This document shows positions 1 through 8,196 of a stretch of 53,653 nt of DNA, piece by piece. A model generated the notes under the pieces. That model worked only from the letters and a program-made list of their open reading frames with translations, made no database searches and was not told the origin of the DNA. Both the position numbers and the translations under genes were made by a program. The stretch comes from Anaerolineales bacterium (lineage in GTDB: Bacteria; Chloroflexota; Anaerolineae; Anaerolineales; Villigracilaceae). The stretch spans positions 1 to 53,653 of the forward strand of contig JAEURH010000009.1 in the NCBI GenBank assembly GCA_016789365.1, given 5' to 3'. Each line of letters begins with the position of its first letter. Position 1 is the stretch's first letter.

Positions 1-399
1 CAGAAATTAACTGTGTCACGCTTGCAAAGAGATTTATCTGATTCCACAGTCCGCCGCACGTTTGGCTCGGCGTTAGGTCACAGCCTCCTAGCATGGACCA
101 ACTTCCAGCGAGGATTGAAGCGCATTGCTCCTGACGAAGAAAAACTCAAAGCGGAATTAAATGCTCATTGGGAAGTCATATCCGAAGGCGCACAAACTAT
201 CTTGCGTGCAGTTGGAAAATCTGATGCGTATGAAACATTGAAAGAAAAAACTCGTGGACAAGTGCTAACAGAATCAGAATATAAAACTTGGTGCAATTCA
301 ATTGATGTGGATGATGCCACAAGAAAAAAATTACAAAATCTTTCTCCAGAAACCTATATTGGTTTGGCAATTGAATTGACCGAAAAAATTGCTGGATAA
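1..399 (+). CDS. purB: Adenylosuccinate lyase, C-terminal part (5' end outside window)
   Basis: The frame is open from base 1 and reads into SRLQRDLSDSTVRRTFG, which matches the C-terminal domain of E. coli-type PurB (there SRLQRDLTDSTVLRN), so the gene starts upstream of the window. PurB removes fumarate from adenylosuccinate and from SAICAR in purine synthesis, in the cytoplasm. The later segments HWEVISEGAQTI and SPETYIGLAIELTEK also match the family end. Only about 132 residues are visible; the catalytic core lies outside. The first ATG or GTG inside the window is not the real start. The carA leader promoter begins 7 nt after its stop codon. Confidence 0.9.
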   Translation, partial: QKLTVSRLQRDLSDSTVRRTFGSALGHSLLAWTNFQRGLKRIAPDEEKLKAELNAHWEVISEGAQTILRAVGKSDAYETLKEKTRGQVLTESEYKTWCNSIDVDDATRKKLQNLSPETYIGLAIELTEKIAG

Positions 400-405
400 T
401 TTCTA

Positions 406-443
406 TTGACATATTTTGTGGGGATGGTAGAATACCGCCCAAT
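406..443 (+). promoter_or_regulatory. Promoter of the carA leader
   Basis: TTGACA (406-411), a 16-nt spacer and TAGAAT (428-433) form a near-consensus sigma70-type promoter. The predicted start point is about 440-441, only 3-4 nt before the ATG of the leader ORF at 444, so the leader transcript is probably leaderless. The 22 bases from the G before TAGAAT through the second base after the ATG are identical to the argG leader promoter at 5088-5109. Confidence 0.8.
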
Positions 444-560
444 ATGTTCAGACAACTTTGCACACGTCTTACCCGTCGTTCAAAACTAACTTTTCTCGAA
501 AGGTTGGAAGTTTTTGACTTGGCAGGTTCGATTCAGGATTTCATCGAAAACGTTAATTAA
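444..560 (+). CDS. Putative arginine leader peptide upstream of carA (38 aa)
   Basis: The small ORF begins MFRQLCTRLTRRSK and carries Arg at codons 3, 8, 11, 12 and 20, with tandem CGT CGT at codons 11-12. It ends just before an intrinsic terminator that precedes carA. The argG leader at 5105 has the same layout with Arg-Arg at the same codon numbers. There is no Shine-Dalgarno sequence, but the predicted transcription start lies 3-4 nt upstream, so leaderless translation is likely. By analogy with his, trp and leu leaders, slow translation of the Arg codons when charged tRNA-Arg is scarce would favour read-through into carAB. That it is translated is an inference. Confidence 0.6.
   Translation: MFRQLCTRLTRRSKLTFLERLEVFDLAGSIQDFIENVN
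482..514 (+). promoter_or_regulatory. Conserved hairpin just after the Arg codons of the carA leader
   Basis: CTAACTTTT (486-494) pairs with AAAGGTTGG (499-507) around a 4-nt loop, giving 9 pairs including two G-U. AAAA (482-485) and TTTT (511-514) can extend it past a bulge. It starts 6 nt after the CGT CGT codons, so a ribosome stalled there would cover its 5' arm. The argG leader has an equivalent hairpin with different bases in the stem, at the same distance. Confidence 0.6.
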
Positions 561-562
561 AA

Positions 563-592
563 ATAGCCCTCCTTTTGGAGGGTTATTTTTTT
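563..592 (+). terminator. Intrinsic terminator (attenuator) before carA
   Basis: AGCCCTCC, a TTTT loop and GGAGGGTT are followed by a T-rich tract. It lies after the leader ORF and 26 nt before the carA start codon, between the only strong promoter and carA, which fits an attenuator better than a terminator for purB. Confidence 0.8.
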
Positions 593-618
593 GTCTGCAA
601 CCATGAAAGGATTACCAC

Positions 619-1743
619 ATGACGGCAACATTAGTTTTAGAAGATGGCACAATTATTGAAGGCAAAGCTTTTGGTGCAAAAACCGATGCGGTGTTTGAAT
701 TGGTATTCAACACAAGCATGACAGGTTATCAAGAAATTTTGACAGACCCGTCTTATCGTGGACAAGGAGTCTTGTTTACGGTTTCGCACATTGGCAATGT
801 GGGAATCAATTTAGAAGATGATGAATCGGCAAAGCCACAAGTTTCAGCGGCGGTGATTCGTTCGTTGAGTCCAGTGGTATCGAATTGGCGTTCGGCACTT
901 TCATTATCTGAATGGCTTTGTCAACATGATATTCCCGGCATTAGTGGTTTGGATACACGCTATTTGACTCGCAAACTTCGTGATGGTGGTACACAAAAAG
1001 CGGCTCTTTCTACTAAGGGGACACCTGTTGATGTGCTATTGAACATGGTACACACTTGGAGCGGACTCGATGGAAGAGACATGGTCAAGGAAGTGACTTG
1101 TGACGAGTCCTATCATTGGGTGGATGATGAAGGAAGCAAATGGGTGGAACAGAAGGCAAATGGACACAAGAAATTAAATGTTGTTGCTTATGATTTTGGA
1201 ATTAAAGAAAATATTCTCCGACACCTTTCAAGTTATGACGCGAATGTGACGGTTGTTCCAGCAGATACAACTGCAGAAGAAACATTGGCATTGAAACCCG
1301 ATGGAATCTTTTTATCCAACGGACCTGGTGACCCAGCAGGTTTGCCTTATGCGGTGAAAGCAGTTAGCGAATTAATTGAAAGCAACATTCCCATGTTTGG
1401 CATTTGTCTAGGTCATCAACTAATTGGCAGAGCATTGGGAGCAAATACACATAAACTTAAATTTGGTCATCACGGCGGGAATCATCCTGTGCAACATTTA
1501 CCAAGTGGAGAAGTCTTAATCACCGCACAGAATCATAATTATTGCCTCACCGAAGGGGAATTAAATAAAAACGAAGTTGAAATCACATATAAAAGTTTGA
1601 ACGATGAATCACTTGAAGGTTTAAGAATGAAGAATAAACCAGTTTTCAGTGTGCAATTTCATCCTGAGTCTGCACCTGGTCCGCATGATGCACATGATAT
1701 TTTCAGCGAATTTTTTGAAATGATTGGGAATAAAAATAAATGA
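619..1743 (+). CDS. carA: Carbamoyl-phosphate synthase small (glutaminase) subunit
   Basis: CarA hydrolyses glutamine and passes ammonia to CarB, making carbamoyl phosphate for arginine and pyrimidines. The 374 aa are normal for the family. The N-terminal domain (about 1-150) has the conserved [15 protein letters not shown]-like segment, here [16 protein letters not shown]. The class I glutaminase domain (about 187-370) has the nucleophile Cys263 in GICLGHQL and the His348/Glu350 pair in QFHPES. An AAAGGA ribosome site sits about 9 nt before the ATG. The stop overlaps the carB start by 4 nt (ATGA), which suggests translational coupling. Expression is probably set by the attenuator-like leader upstream. 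Confidence 0.97.
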   Translation: MTATLVLEDGTIIEGKAFGAKTDAVFELVFNTSMTGYQEILTDPSYRGQGVLFTVSHIGNVGINLEDDESAKPQVSAAVIRSLSPVVSNWRSALSLSEWLCQHDIPGISGLDTRYLTRKLRDGGTQKAALSTKGTPVDVLLNMVHTWSGLDGRDMVKEVTCDESYHWVDDEGSKWVEQKANGHKKLNVVAYDFGIKENILRHLSSYDANVTVVPADTTAEETLALKPDGIFLSNGPGDPAGLPYAVKAVSELIESNIPMFGICLGHQLIGRALGANTHKLKFGHHGGNHPVQHLPSGEVLITAQNHNYCLTEGELNKNEVEITYKSLNDESLEGLRMKNKPVFSVQFHPESAPGPHDAHDIFSEFFEMIGNKNK

Positions 1744-4700
1744 AACGAACAGACCTTCACACTATCCTTGTCCCAGGCTCTGGAGCCATCGTCATCGGTC
1801 AAGCCGCGGAGTTTGATTACTCTGGCACGCAAGCCGTCAAAGCATTGAAAGCAGAAGGATATCGAGTTGTGTTGGTTAATTCAAATCCAGCAACGATTAT
1901 GACTGACCCTGAAATTGCAGATGCAACTTATATCGAACCATTAACACCCGAAGCATTGGAAGCCATTATTGCACAAGAAAAACCAGATGCGATGCTCCCT
2001 ACAGTTGGCGGACAAACTGGTTTAAATCTCGCGCTGGCATTAAGTGAAAATGGCGTGCTTGAAAAATATGGCGTGCAATTAATCGGCGCGAATCTCAACG
2101 CTATCAAAGCCGCTGAAGATCGCATGTTGTTCCGCGAGACGATGCAAAAGAATAATATCCCTGTCCCGCGTGGTGGAGCCGCTTATTCCTTGAAAGAAGC
2201 GGAAGAACTTGTCAAAGAAACGGGCTATCCAGTTTTAGTGCGTGCATCATTTGCGATGGGTGGAACAGGTGCATCGTGGGTATATGAATCCAATCAACTT
2301 GCAGAAGCTGTGCGTAGTGCAATTTCTGAATCGCCCATTGGGCAAGCATGGTTGGAAGAATCTGTTTTGGGTTGGAAAGAATATGAACTCGAAGTGATGC
2401 GCGATAAAAAGAATAATTTTGTCGTCGTGTGTTCAATTGAAAATCTTGACCCAATGGGCGTGCATACGGGCGATAGCATCACTGTTGCCCCTGCACAAAC
2501 GTTGACTGACCGCGAATATCAAATTTTGCGTGACCTTGCTCATCAAGTGTTATCTGCAGTGGGAGTTGAAACAGGCGGCTCAAATGTTCAGTTTGGTGTT
2601 GACCCAAAAACGGGTCGTGTCGTCGTTATCGAAATGAATCCGCGTGTGAGTCGTTCGTCTGCGCTGGCATCGAAGGCAACTGGTTTTCCAATTGCAAAAC
2701 TCGCCGCGCTCGTCGCGGTGGGTTACACCCTCGATGAAATCACCAACGACATCACCAAACAAACCAAAGCCGCGTTTGAGCCTTCGCTCGATTATGTCGT
2801 TGTGAAAATTCCGCGTTGGGCGTTTGAAAAATTTCCAGGTGTTGACCCGACTCTTGGTCCGCAAATGAAATCGGTTGGTGAAGCGATGGCATTAGGAAGG
2901 ACGTTCCCTGAAGCATTGAACAAAGCGATTCAATCATTAGAAATTGGCGTGGATGCATTAGACGCTTCTGGACCTAACAAAGAGTTGCTCACTGAACCCG
3001 AAACATTATCTTCACTGAAAATTCCTCGAGCCGATAGATTATTCCGAGTGTATCGTGCGATTCAACAAGGCATGTCCTTAGATAAAATATCAAATGTCAC
3101 TGGTTATGATTTATGGTTCTTAGCGCAAATGAAAGAGATAGTGACTAGAGAATTAGAGATTAGAACTTGCAAGACCGAAGACGAACTCAAACTAGTATTG
3201 CGTTCTGCCAAACAAATGGGATTTGCAGACTCACATATTGCACGGCTCTTAAATTCATCCTTCATCCTTCATCATTCATCATTTAGAGAACTACGAAAAT
3301 CACTTGGCATATTACCTACATTTCAACGAGTCGACACCTGCGCTGCGGAATTTGAATCACAGACACCTTATCTTTATTCTGCTTATGAAATGGATGATGA
3401 ATCACGACCAACAGATAAACAAAAAATATTAATCCTTGGTGGTGGACCGAATCGGATTGGTCAGGGAATTGAATTTGATTATTGTTGTTGTCAGGCGGCG
3501 TTTGCATTATCGAAGATGGGATATGAAACCATTATGTATAACTGCAATCCAGAGACCGTATCCACAGATTACGATACTGCGGACAGATTATATTTTGAGC
3601 CGTTGACTCTTGAACATGTATTAAACGTGATTGACAGAGAAAACCCAATCGGAGTCATCGTGCAATTCGGCGGGCAGACTCCGTTGAATCTCGCGGCGGG
3701 ACTCGAAGCGGCGGGAGTCAAAATTTTAGGGACGTCTCCGCATGCCATTCAACTTTCGGAAGATAGAGAAGAGTTTGCCAAGTTACTAAAAGAATTAGAT
3801 ATTCCACAACCTGAAAATGGAATCGCGCGTTCGTTGGAAGAAGCCAGAGAAGTTGCTCAACGAATCGGCTATCCTGTTTTGGTGAGACCATCTTTTGTTT
3901 TGGGTGGCAGAGCCATGGCGTTAGTGGATTCCGAAACTCATTTGGCAGGATTCATTCAAGGGGCGATTGAGGCGGCTCCTAATCAACCAATATTGATTGA
4001 TAAATTTATGGAAGATGCTTTTGAAATTGATGTCGATGCTTTATCCGATGGTGAACGAGTTGTGGTTGGCGCGGTGATGCAACACATCGAAGAAGCAGGT
4101 GTCCACTCAGGAGATGCGGCGTGTGTTCTTCCTCCGTATAAGGTCAGTGCCTATCATCAAAGCATCATGCGTGGATATACCGAACAATTGGGTCTTGCAC
4201 TTGGAGTCAAAGGCTTGATGAATGTGCAGTTCGCGTTGAAAGATGAAGTTGTATATGTCTTGGAAGTGAATCCGCGTGCATCGCGAACCGTTCCGTATGC
4301 CAGCAAAGCCACAAACTTAAACTTAGCCTACACAGCCGCGCAAGTGATGGCAGGCAAAACATTGAAAGAATTAAATGTAATGGAAGAACCGCGCGTGGAT
4401 GGTTTCTTCATCAAAGAAGCAGTTCTGCCATTCAAGAAATTACCTGGCTCCAGTTCACTGCTTGGACCTGAAATGCATTCGACTGGTGAAGTGATGGGAC
4501 ATGCTTCGCAGTTTGGTCATGCTTTTGCAAAAGCACAAATCGCGGCAGGGACAGGTTTGCCACAAAATGGTTCGGTGTTGATTACCGTCAATGATTATGA
4601 CAAAGGCGCAGGTTTGAAATTTGCACGTGACATGCATCGTTTGGGATTCAAAATCTATGCCACGCCTGGCACTGCTTATATGATTGATAAAGCAGGTTTA

Positions 4701-4973
4701 CCTGTTGAAGTTGTTGAAAAAGCACAAGATGGTTCCACACAAATTGTGGATTTGATTCGCGCGGGAAAAATTCAATTGGTGTTGAATACGCCGTTGGGTC
4801 CACATGCACATACAGATGGTAACGAAATTCGCAAAGCGGCGATTGCGATGAATGTCCCCTTGCTTACAACTCTTTCTGCGGCGAGTGCGGCAGTGTCAGC
4901 AATTCAAGCCATGCGAAAGAAAGAATTGAAATATCGAAGTTTGCAGAGCCATTTTGAGGTAACGGATTTATAA
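1740..4973 (+). CDS. carB: Carbamoyl-phosphate synthase large subunit
   Basis: CarB makes carbamoyl phosphate from bicarbonate, ammonia and two ATP. The 1077 aa contain two ATP-grasp halves (about 1-400 and 550-930), an oligomerisation region between them, and a C-terminal MGS-like allosteric domain (about 945-1077). [18 protein letters not shown] and [15 protein letters not shown] mark the starts of the two halves. In the middle domain, residues 505-515 read [11 protein letters not shown] and are encoded by tandem TTCATCC/TTCATCA units. E. coli CarB has about 8 ordinary residues there and this protein has 12, so a simple DNA repeat has invaded a surface segment without breaking the frame. 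It overlaps carA by 4 nt. Confidence 0.97.
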   Translation: MKRTDLHTILVPGSGAIVIGQAAEFDYSGTQAVKALKAEGYRVVLVNSNPATIMTDPEIADATYIEPLTPEALEAIIAQEKPDAMLPTVGGQTGLNLALALSENGVLEKYGVQLIGANLNAIKAAEDRMLFRETMQKNNIPVPRGGAAYSLKEAEELVKETGYPVLVRASFAMGGTGASWVYESNQLAEAVRSAISESPIGQAWLEESVLGWKEYELEVMRDKKNNFVVVCSIENLDPMGVHTGDSITVAPAQTLTDREYQILRDLAHQVLSAVGVETGGSNVQFGVDPKTGRVVVIEMNPRVSRSSALASKATGFPIAKLAALVAVGYTLDEITNDITKQTKAAFEPSLDYVVVKIPRWAFEKFPGVDPTLGPQMKSVGEAMALGRTFPEALNKAIQSLEIGVDALDASGPNKELLTEPETLSSLKIPRADRLFRVYRAIQQGMSLDKISNVTGYDLWFLAQMKEIVTRELEIRTCKTEDELKLVLRSAKQMGFADSHIARLLNSSFILHHSSFRELRKSLGILPTFQRVDTCAAEFESQTPYLYSAYEMDDESRPTDKQKILILGGGPNRIGQGIEFDYCCCQAAFALSKMGYETIMYNCNPETVSTDYDTADRLYFEPLTLEHVLNVIDRENPIGVIVQFGGQTPLNLAAGLEAAGVKILGTSPHAIQLSEDREEFAKLLKELDIPQPENGIARSLEEAREVAQRIGYPVLVRPSFVLGGRAMALVDSETHLAGFIQGAIEAAPNQPILIDKFMEDAFEIDVDALSDGERVVVGAVMQHIEEAGVHSGDAACVLPPYKVSAYHQSIMRGYTEQLGLALGVKGLMNVQFALKDEVVYVLEVNPRASRTVPYASKATNLNLAYTAAQVMAGKTLKELNVMEEPRVDGFFIKEAVLPFKKLPGSSSLLGPEMHSTGEVMGHASQFGHAFAKAQIAAGTGLPQNGSVLITVNDYDKGAGLKFARDMHRLGFKIYATPGTAYMIDKAGLPVEVVEKAQDGSTQIVDLIRAGKIQLVLNTPLGPHAHTDGNEIRKAAIAMNVPLLTTLSAASAAVSAIQAMRKKELKYRSLQSHFEVTDL
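3252..3284 (+). repeat. TTCATCC/TTCATCA tandem repeat inside carB
   Basis: Short units of TTCATCC and TTCATCA run in frame and encode [11 protein letters not shown]. They lie between IARL and RELR of the CarB oligomerisation domain, a position where other CarB proteins have no such sequence. Confidence 0.7.
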
Positions 4974-5051
4974 AGCGGATAAACGGACTTTGTAGCAGAC
5001 TCACGGATGAAAACGGATTTGGTTTGTGACGGTATTACCCAAATGGGTAAT
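4974..5051 (+). repeat. CGGAT-rich repeat remnant and weak hairpin after carB
   Basis: The stretch has several AAGCGGATAAACGGA and ACGGATGAAAACGGAT words, resembling the spacer at 13081-13121. At its end ATTACCC (5034-5040) and GGGTAAT (5045-5051) form a 7-bp hairpin without a good T-tract, perhaps a weak terminator for carAB. I see no gene here. Confidence 0.45.
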
Positions 5052-5066
5052 CTTTCCTCAAAAGCA

Positions 5067-5104
5067 TTGACACATTTCACATTAGTAGTAGAATACCGCC
5101 CAAT
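5067..5104 (+). promoter_or_regulatory. Promoter of the argG leader
   Basis: TTGACA (5067-5072), a 16-nt spacer and TAGAAT (5089-5094) match the carA leader promoter in both boxes and spacing. The predicted start is about 5101-5102, again 3-4 nt before the leader ATG at 5105. From the G before the -10 box to two bases past the ATG, 22 bases are identical to the carA leader. Confidence 0.8.
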
Positions 5105-5215
5105 ATGTTAATCAAGTTTGCGTTACCGCGTACTCGTCGTCCGAAGCCAGCTTCTGTTGAGAAGGTTGGTTCTTTTTGTTTGGATGATAAGGTAATGAAC
5201 GCAAATATGTGCTAA
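5105..5215 (+). CDS. Putative arginine leader peptide upstream of argG (36 aa)
   Basis: The ORF reads MLIKFALPRTRRPKPASVEK and on to a TAA at 5213. Arg codons are CGT at positions 9, 11 and 12; the tandem Arg-Arg at codons 11-12 matches the carA leader exactly, while the rest of the peptide differs. This conservation of Arg codon position but not of sequence points to a regulatory leader peptide rather than a functional protein. It lacks a Shine-Dalgarno site and is probably read from a leaderless mRNA. A terminator follows before argG. Confidence 0.6.
   Translation: MLIKFALPRTRRPKPASVEKVGSFCLDDKVMNANMC
5147..5169 (+). promoter_or_regulatory. Conserved hairpin just after the Arg codons of the argG leader
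   Basis: CCAGCTTCT (5147-5155) pairs with AGAAGGTTGG (5160-5169) around a 4-nt loop, 8 pairs with one internal mismatch or bulge. It begins 6 nt after the CGT CGT codons (5135-5140), the same distance as in the carA leader. AAGGTTGG in the 3' arm is common to both leaders, while the 5' arms differ and still pair. Confidence 0.6.
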
Positions 5216-5243
5216 GTAAATACACACATACAAGTCCACACAA

Positions 5244-5280
5244 ACAGCCCGCTTTCTCAAAGCGGGCTGTTTTTTATTTT
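5244..5280 (+). terminator. Intrinsic terminator (attenuator) before argG
   Basis: ACAGCCCGCTTT, a CTC loop and AAAGCGGGCTGT form a 12-bp perfect stem followed by TTTTTATTTT. It lies between the leader ORF and argG with no other promoter visible after it, so argG transcription must read through it. Confidence 0.88.
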
Positions 5281-5317
5281 GACCTCACCCCAACCCCTCT
5301 CCTAATAAAGAGAGGGG
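5281..5317 (+). repeat. REP-like palindrome between the attenuator and argG
   Basis: GACCTCACCCC leads into CCCCTCTC (5294-5301) and GAGAGGGG (5310-5317). The same element, with the same GACCTCACCCC lead, is found in frame inside argE at 13341-13378. Confidence 0.7.
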
Positions 5318-5338
5318 AGAAAAAACAAGGAGAAAATT

Positions 5339-6610
5339 ATGAATCCGAAATCAAAACAGCAAATAAAGAAAATTGTCTTAGCGTATTCAGGCGGGTTAGA
5401 TACATCTGTGATTGTGCCGTGGTTAAAAGAAAACTATGGCTGTGAAGTGATATGTTTTTGCGCCGATATTGGTCAGGGCGATGAAGATTTATCAGGTTTG
5501 GAGAAGAAAGCCCTTAAGAGCGGAGCGAGTCAGTTCGTCATCCACGATATGAAAGAAGAATTTGCGTCTGAATATCTTTTTCCAATGTTGAAAGCGGGGT
5601 CTGTCTATGAACACAAGTATTTATTGGGCACATCGGTTGCCCGTCCTCTTATTGCAAAACATTTAGTAGAAGTTGCACATCAATTTGGTGCTGATGCTGT
5701 TGCACATGGTGCGACAGGCAAAGGCAATGACCAAGTCCGTTTTGAATTAACCGTTATGGCGCTTGACCCACGATTAAAAATTATCGCTCCGTGGCGTGAA
5801 TGGGATATTCGTTCGCGTGAAGATGCGTTGAATTACGCCGCAAAACATAATGTGCCTGTTACTGCAACAATTAAATCAATTTATTCACGCGATTCAAATC
5901 TTTGGCATCTTTCACATGAAGGTGGCTTGCTCGAAGACCCATGGAATGAACCCGAAGAAGCCATGTATCAAATGTCCACTTCGCCAGAGAACGCACCTGA
6001 TGAAGCCGAATATGTTGAGATTGAATTTGAAAGTGGTAACCCTGTTGCAGTGAATGGAGAAAAACTTTCACCAGCAAAAATTGTACAAAAATTAAATGCA
6101 ATTGGTGGCGCGCATGGTATTGGACGTGTTGATTTAGTTGAGAATCGTTTGGTCGGAATGAAATCACATGGCGTGTATGAAACGCCGGGTGGCACGATTC
6201 TTTTGTTTGCTCATCGTGAACTCGAATCACTTGTGTTGGATAGAGAGACTTTGCATTTCAAAGAAATGGTCGCCGTCAAATATGCTGAACTTACTTACAA
6301 CGGTTTATGGTTTACACCATTGCGCGAAGCGATTGATGCGTTTGTAAATTCCACACAAGGTCCTGTCACTGGCGTTGTTAAATTAAAACTTTATAAAGGC
6401 AACATCATCACAGCTGGTAAAAAATCTCCGTTTAGTTTGTATCGCGAAGATTTTGCCACCTTTGGTCAAGAAGATGTGTACGACCAAAGTCATGCTGAAG
6501 GATTTATTCGATTGTATGGATTGAGCATGAAAGTCCGCGCGTTGAATGGGCTTCCTGTTTCAGGTCTTGATATGCCTAAGCCTGATTATTCAAAATTCAA
6601 GAGAGATTAG
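5339..6610 (+). CDS. argG: Argininosuccinate synthase
   Basis: ArgG joins citrulline and aspartate with ATP to make argininosuccinate, the penultimate step of arginine synthesis. The 423 aa begin with the ATP-binding loop [10 protein letters not shown] (about residues 14-23), typical of the N-type PP-loop family, and carry the conserved [13 protein letters not shown] (about 122-134). AAGGAG lies 6-7 nt before the ATG, which fixes the start; longer readings upstream overlap the terminator and repeat. It is the first structural gene of a long arginine operon controlled by the leader at 5067-5280. argH follows after 1 nt. Confidence 0.97.
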   Translation: MNPKSKQQIKKIVLAYSGGLDTSVIVPWLKENYGCEVICFCADIGQGDEDLSGLEKKALKSGASQFVIHDMKEEFASEYLFPMLKAGSVYEHKYLLGTSVARPLIAKHLVEVAHQFGADAVAHGATGKGNDQVRFELTVMALDPRLKIIAPWREWDIRSREDALNYAAKHNVPVTATIKSIYSRDSNLWHLSHEGGLLEDPWNEPEEAMYQMSTSPENAPDEAEYVEIEFESGNPVAVNGEKLSPAKIVQKLNAIGGAHGIGRVDLVENRLVGMKSHGVYETPGGTILLFAHRELESLVLDRETLHFKEMVAVKYAELTYNGLWFTPLREAIDAFVNSTQGPVTGVVKLKLYKGNIITAGKKSPFSLYREDFATFGQEDVYDQSHAEGFIRLYGLSMKVRALNGLPVSGLDMPKPDYSKFKRD

Positions 6611-6611
6611 C

Positions 6612-7976
6612 ATGACAAAACTTTGGGGCGGACGCTTCGCCCAATCACCCAATCAACTTGCTTTTGAACTCAACGCTTCCCTATCCGTTGATAAACGCAT
6701 GGCGCTTCAAGATATTGATGGAAGCCTGGTGTGGGCAAATGCGATACACAAAGCAGGTATTCTTTCGGATAAAGAACACGCTTCAATCTCGCTTGGGCTG
6801 GATACTGTTCGTAAAGAATTTTCTTCGGGACAGTTTTCTTTCGCCGCTTCGGATGAAGATATTCACACCGCTATCGAAAGAAGATTAACTGAATTAATTG
6901 GTGATGTGGCTGGCAAACTTCATACTGGCAGAAGCCGCAATGACCAAGTGGCTACTGATTTTCGCTTGTGGATGTTAGGCGCGATTCCTGAATTGAAATC
7001 CGCAGTGCAGAATTTACAAACTGCATTCGTTGAACAAGCCGAAAAAGCAAATGAAATCGTGATGCCAGGCTATACCCACTTGCAACGCGCTCAACCGATT
7101 TTATTATCACATTGGTGGTTGAGTCATTATTGGTCGCTACAAAGAGATGTTGAACGATTGCAAGACTTAACCAAACGAGTTTCTGTTCTGCCATTAGGAA
7201 GTGGCGCGTTAGCAGGTGTTCCATTTGAAATTGACAGAATCGAATTAGCAAAGTCACTTGACTTTGCAGAGGTATCACAAAACAGCATTGATGGAGTCTC
7301 TGATAGAGATTTTACGGCTGAATATTTATTCTGTACCACGATAATTGGAATCCACTTAAGTAAACTCGCCGAACAAATTGTTTTGTTTACAACTTCTGAG
7401 TTTGGATTTTTTGAATTAGCAGATGCTTTTTCAACAGGTTCAAGTTTGATGCCACAGAAAAAGAATCCTGATGTGTTTGAGTTAACAAGAGGAAAAGCAG
7501 GAACATTATTAGGTTTGTTAACTGGTCTATTAGTCACGCTCAAAGGTTTACCTTCTACATACGATAAAGATTTACAAGAAGATAAAGCACCTGTTTTTCA
7601 AGCGACGGATACTTTGTTAGCAATTCTGCCAGTCATTGCTGAAGCTTTGAGGACAATCACTGTAAAAGCAGAACGAATGCGAAATGCAATTGATTCATCT
7701 ATGCTGGCAACGGATTTGGCTGATTATTTGGTTGAAAAAGAAGTTCCATTTCGAAAAGCGCATGAGATTGCAGGAAAAGTTGTCCGTGAGGCGGGTGAGA
7801 ATAATGTGTCATTAGAAAAAATGCCGCTCGAAGCGTATCAGGCTTTATGTCCAGCGTTTGAAGCGGATGTATATCAAGTGTTTGACCCGATGAAATCGGT
7901 TGAAAAAAGAAATGCGATTGGCGGCACGAGTCTCCAATCTGTAAAAAATCAAATCAAAAAAATTAAAGGAGAGTAA
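6612..7976 (+). CDS. argH: Argininosuccinate lyase
   Basis: ArgH splits argininosuccinate into arginine and fumarate. The 454 aa start MTKLWGGRFAQ, the usual N-terminus, one base after the argG stop. A longer in-frame reading from 6546 overlaps argG and is not used. Family marks are AGKLHTGRSRNDQVATD, PGYTHLQRAQPILLSHW and the signature loop GSSLMPQKKNPD containing the catalytic Ser. The next gene, lysW, follows 5 nt after the stop, so the genes are cotranscribed. Confidence 0.97.
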   Translation: MTKLWGGRFAQSPNQLAFELNASLSVDKRMALQDIDGSLVWANAIHKAGILSDKEHASISLGLDTVRKEFSSGQFSFAASDEDIHTAIERRLTELIGDVAGKLHTGRSRNDQVATDFRLWMLGAIPELKSAVQNLQTAFVEQAEKANEIVMPGYTHLQRAQPILLSHWWLSHYWSLQRDVERLQDLTKRVSVLPLGSGALAGVPFEIDRIELAKSLDFAEVSQNSIDGVSDRDFTAEYLFCTTIIGIHLSKLAEQIVLFTTSEFGFFELADAFSTGSSLMPQKKNPDVFELTRGKAGTLLGLLTGLLVTLKGLPSTYDKDLQEDKAPVFQATDTLLAILPVIAEALRTITVKAERMRNAIDSSMLATDLADYLVEKEVPFRKAHEIAGKVVREAGENNVSLEKMPLEAYQALCPAFEADVYQVFDPMKSVEKRNAIGGTSLQSVKNQIKKIKGE

Positions 7977-7981
7977 TAAAA

Positions 7982-8152
7982 ATGAGTACTGTAACCTGCC
8001 CTGAATGTGAAGCCCAGATTGAGTTAGCCGCTGGCACTGAAGTTGGTGAAATTTTGGTCTGCTCGGATTGTGGTGTGGATTTGGAAGTGACTGCGCTTGA
8101 GCCTGCCACTGTTCAACTTGCACCTATGGAACAAGAAGATTGGGGTGAATAG
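7982..8152 (+). CDS. lysW: LysW amino-group carrier protein (56 aa)
   Basis: The small acidic protein starts MSTVTCPECEAQIEL, has two Cys pairs (CPEC and CSDC) that should bind zinc, and ends EDWGE, the hallmark C-terminus of LysW. In this family the side-chain carboxyl of the final Glu is joined to the amino group of glutamate (or 2-aminoadipate), which protects and carries the intermediate through ArgX, ArgB, ArgC, ArgD and ArgE. It is too short for usual ORF length cut-offs. It sits between argH and argX with a GGAGAG sequence about 10 nt before the ATG. Its presence explains why no acetyl-transfer enzyme (argA or argJ) is in the cluster. Confidence 0.95.
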   Translation: MSTVTCPECEAQIELAAGTEVGEILVCSDCGVDLEVTALEPATVQLAPMEQEDWGE

Positions 8153-8158
8153 TTTTTT

Positions 8159-8185
8159 GTAGAGGTGAGGTGAACTCGCCCCTAC
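8159..8185 (+). repeat. Short palindromic repeat between lysW and argX
   Basis: GTAGAGGTGAG and CTCGCCCCTAC form an 11-bp stem with two imperfect positions around a GTGAA loop. It fills the spacer of the operon. The ribosome site GGAG for argX begins one base after it. It has no T-tract and does not look like a terminator. Confidence 0.5.
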
Positions 8186-8196
8186 GGAGATAACTT

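Noticed and set aside
197-463. Minus-strand ORF across the end of purB and the carA leader
   Set aside because: It lies opposite purB and the leader, has no recognisable domain, and would overlap the promoter.
400-618. PyrR-type pyrimidine attenuation of carAB
   Set aside because: The argG leader has the same elements and is not a pyrimidine gene; the shared signal is arginine codons.
5052-5338. T-box or other tRNA-sensing riboswitch in the argG leader
   Set aside because: I see no T-box consensus (AGGGTGGWACCGCG-like) before the terminator, and the leader ORF explains the Arg codons better.
5209-5445. Plus-strand ORF overlapping the argG terminator and start
   Set aside because: It runs through the terminator and REP-like repeat into argG in another frame; argG has a strong ribosome site and full family N-terminus.
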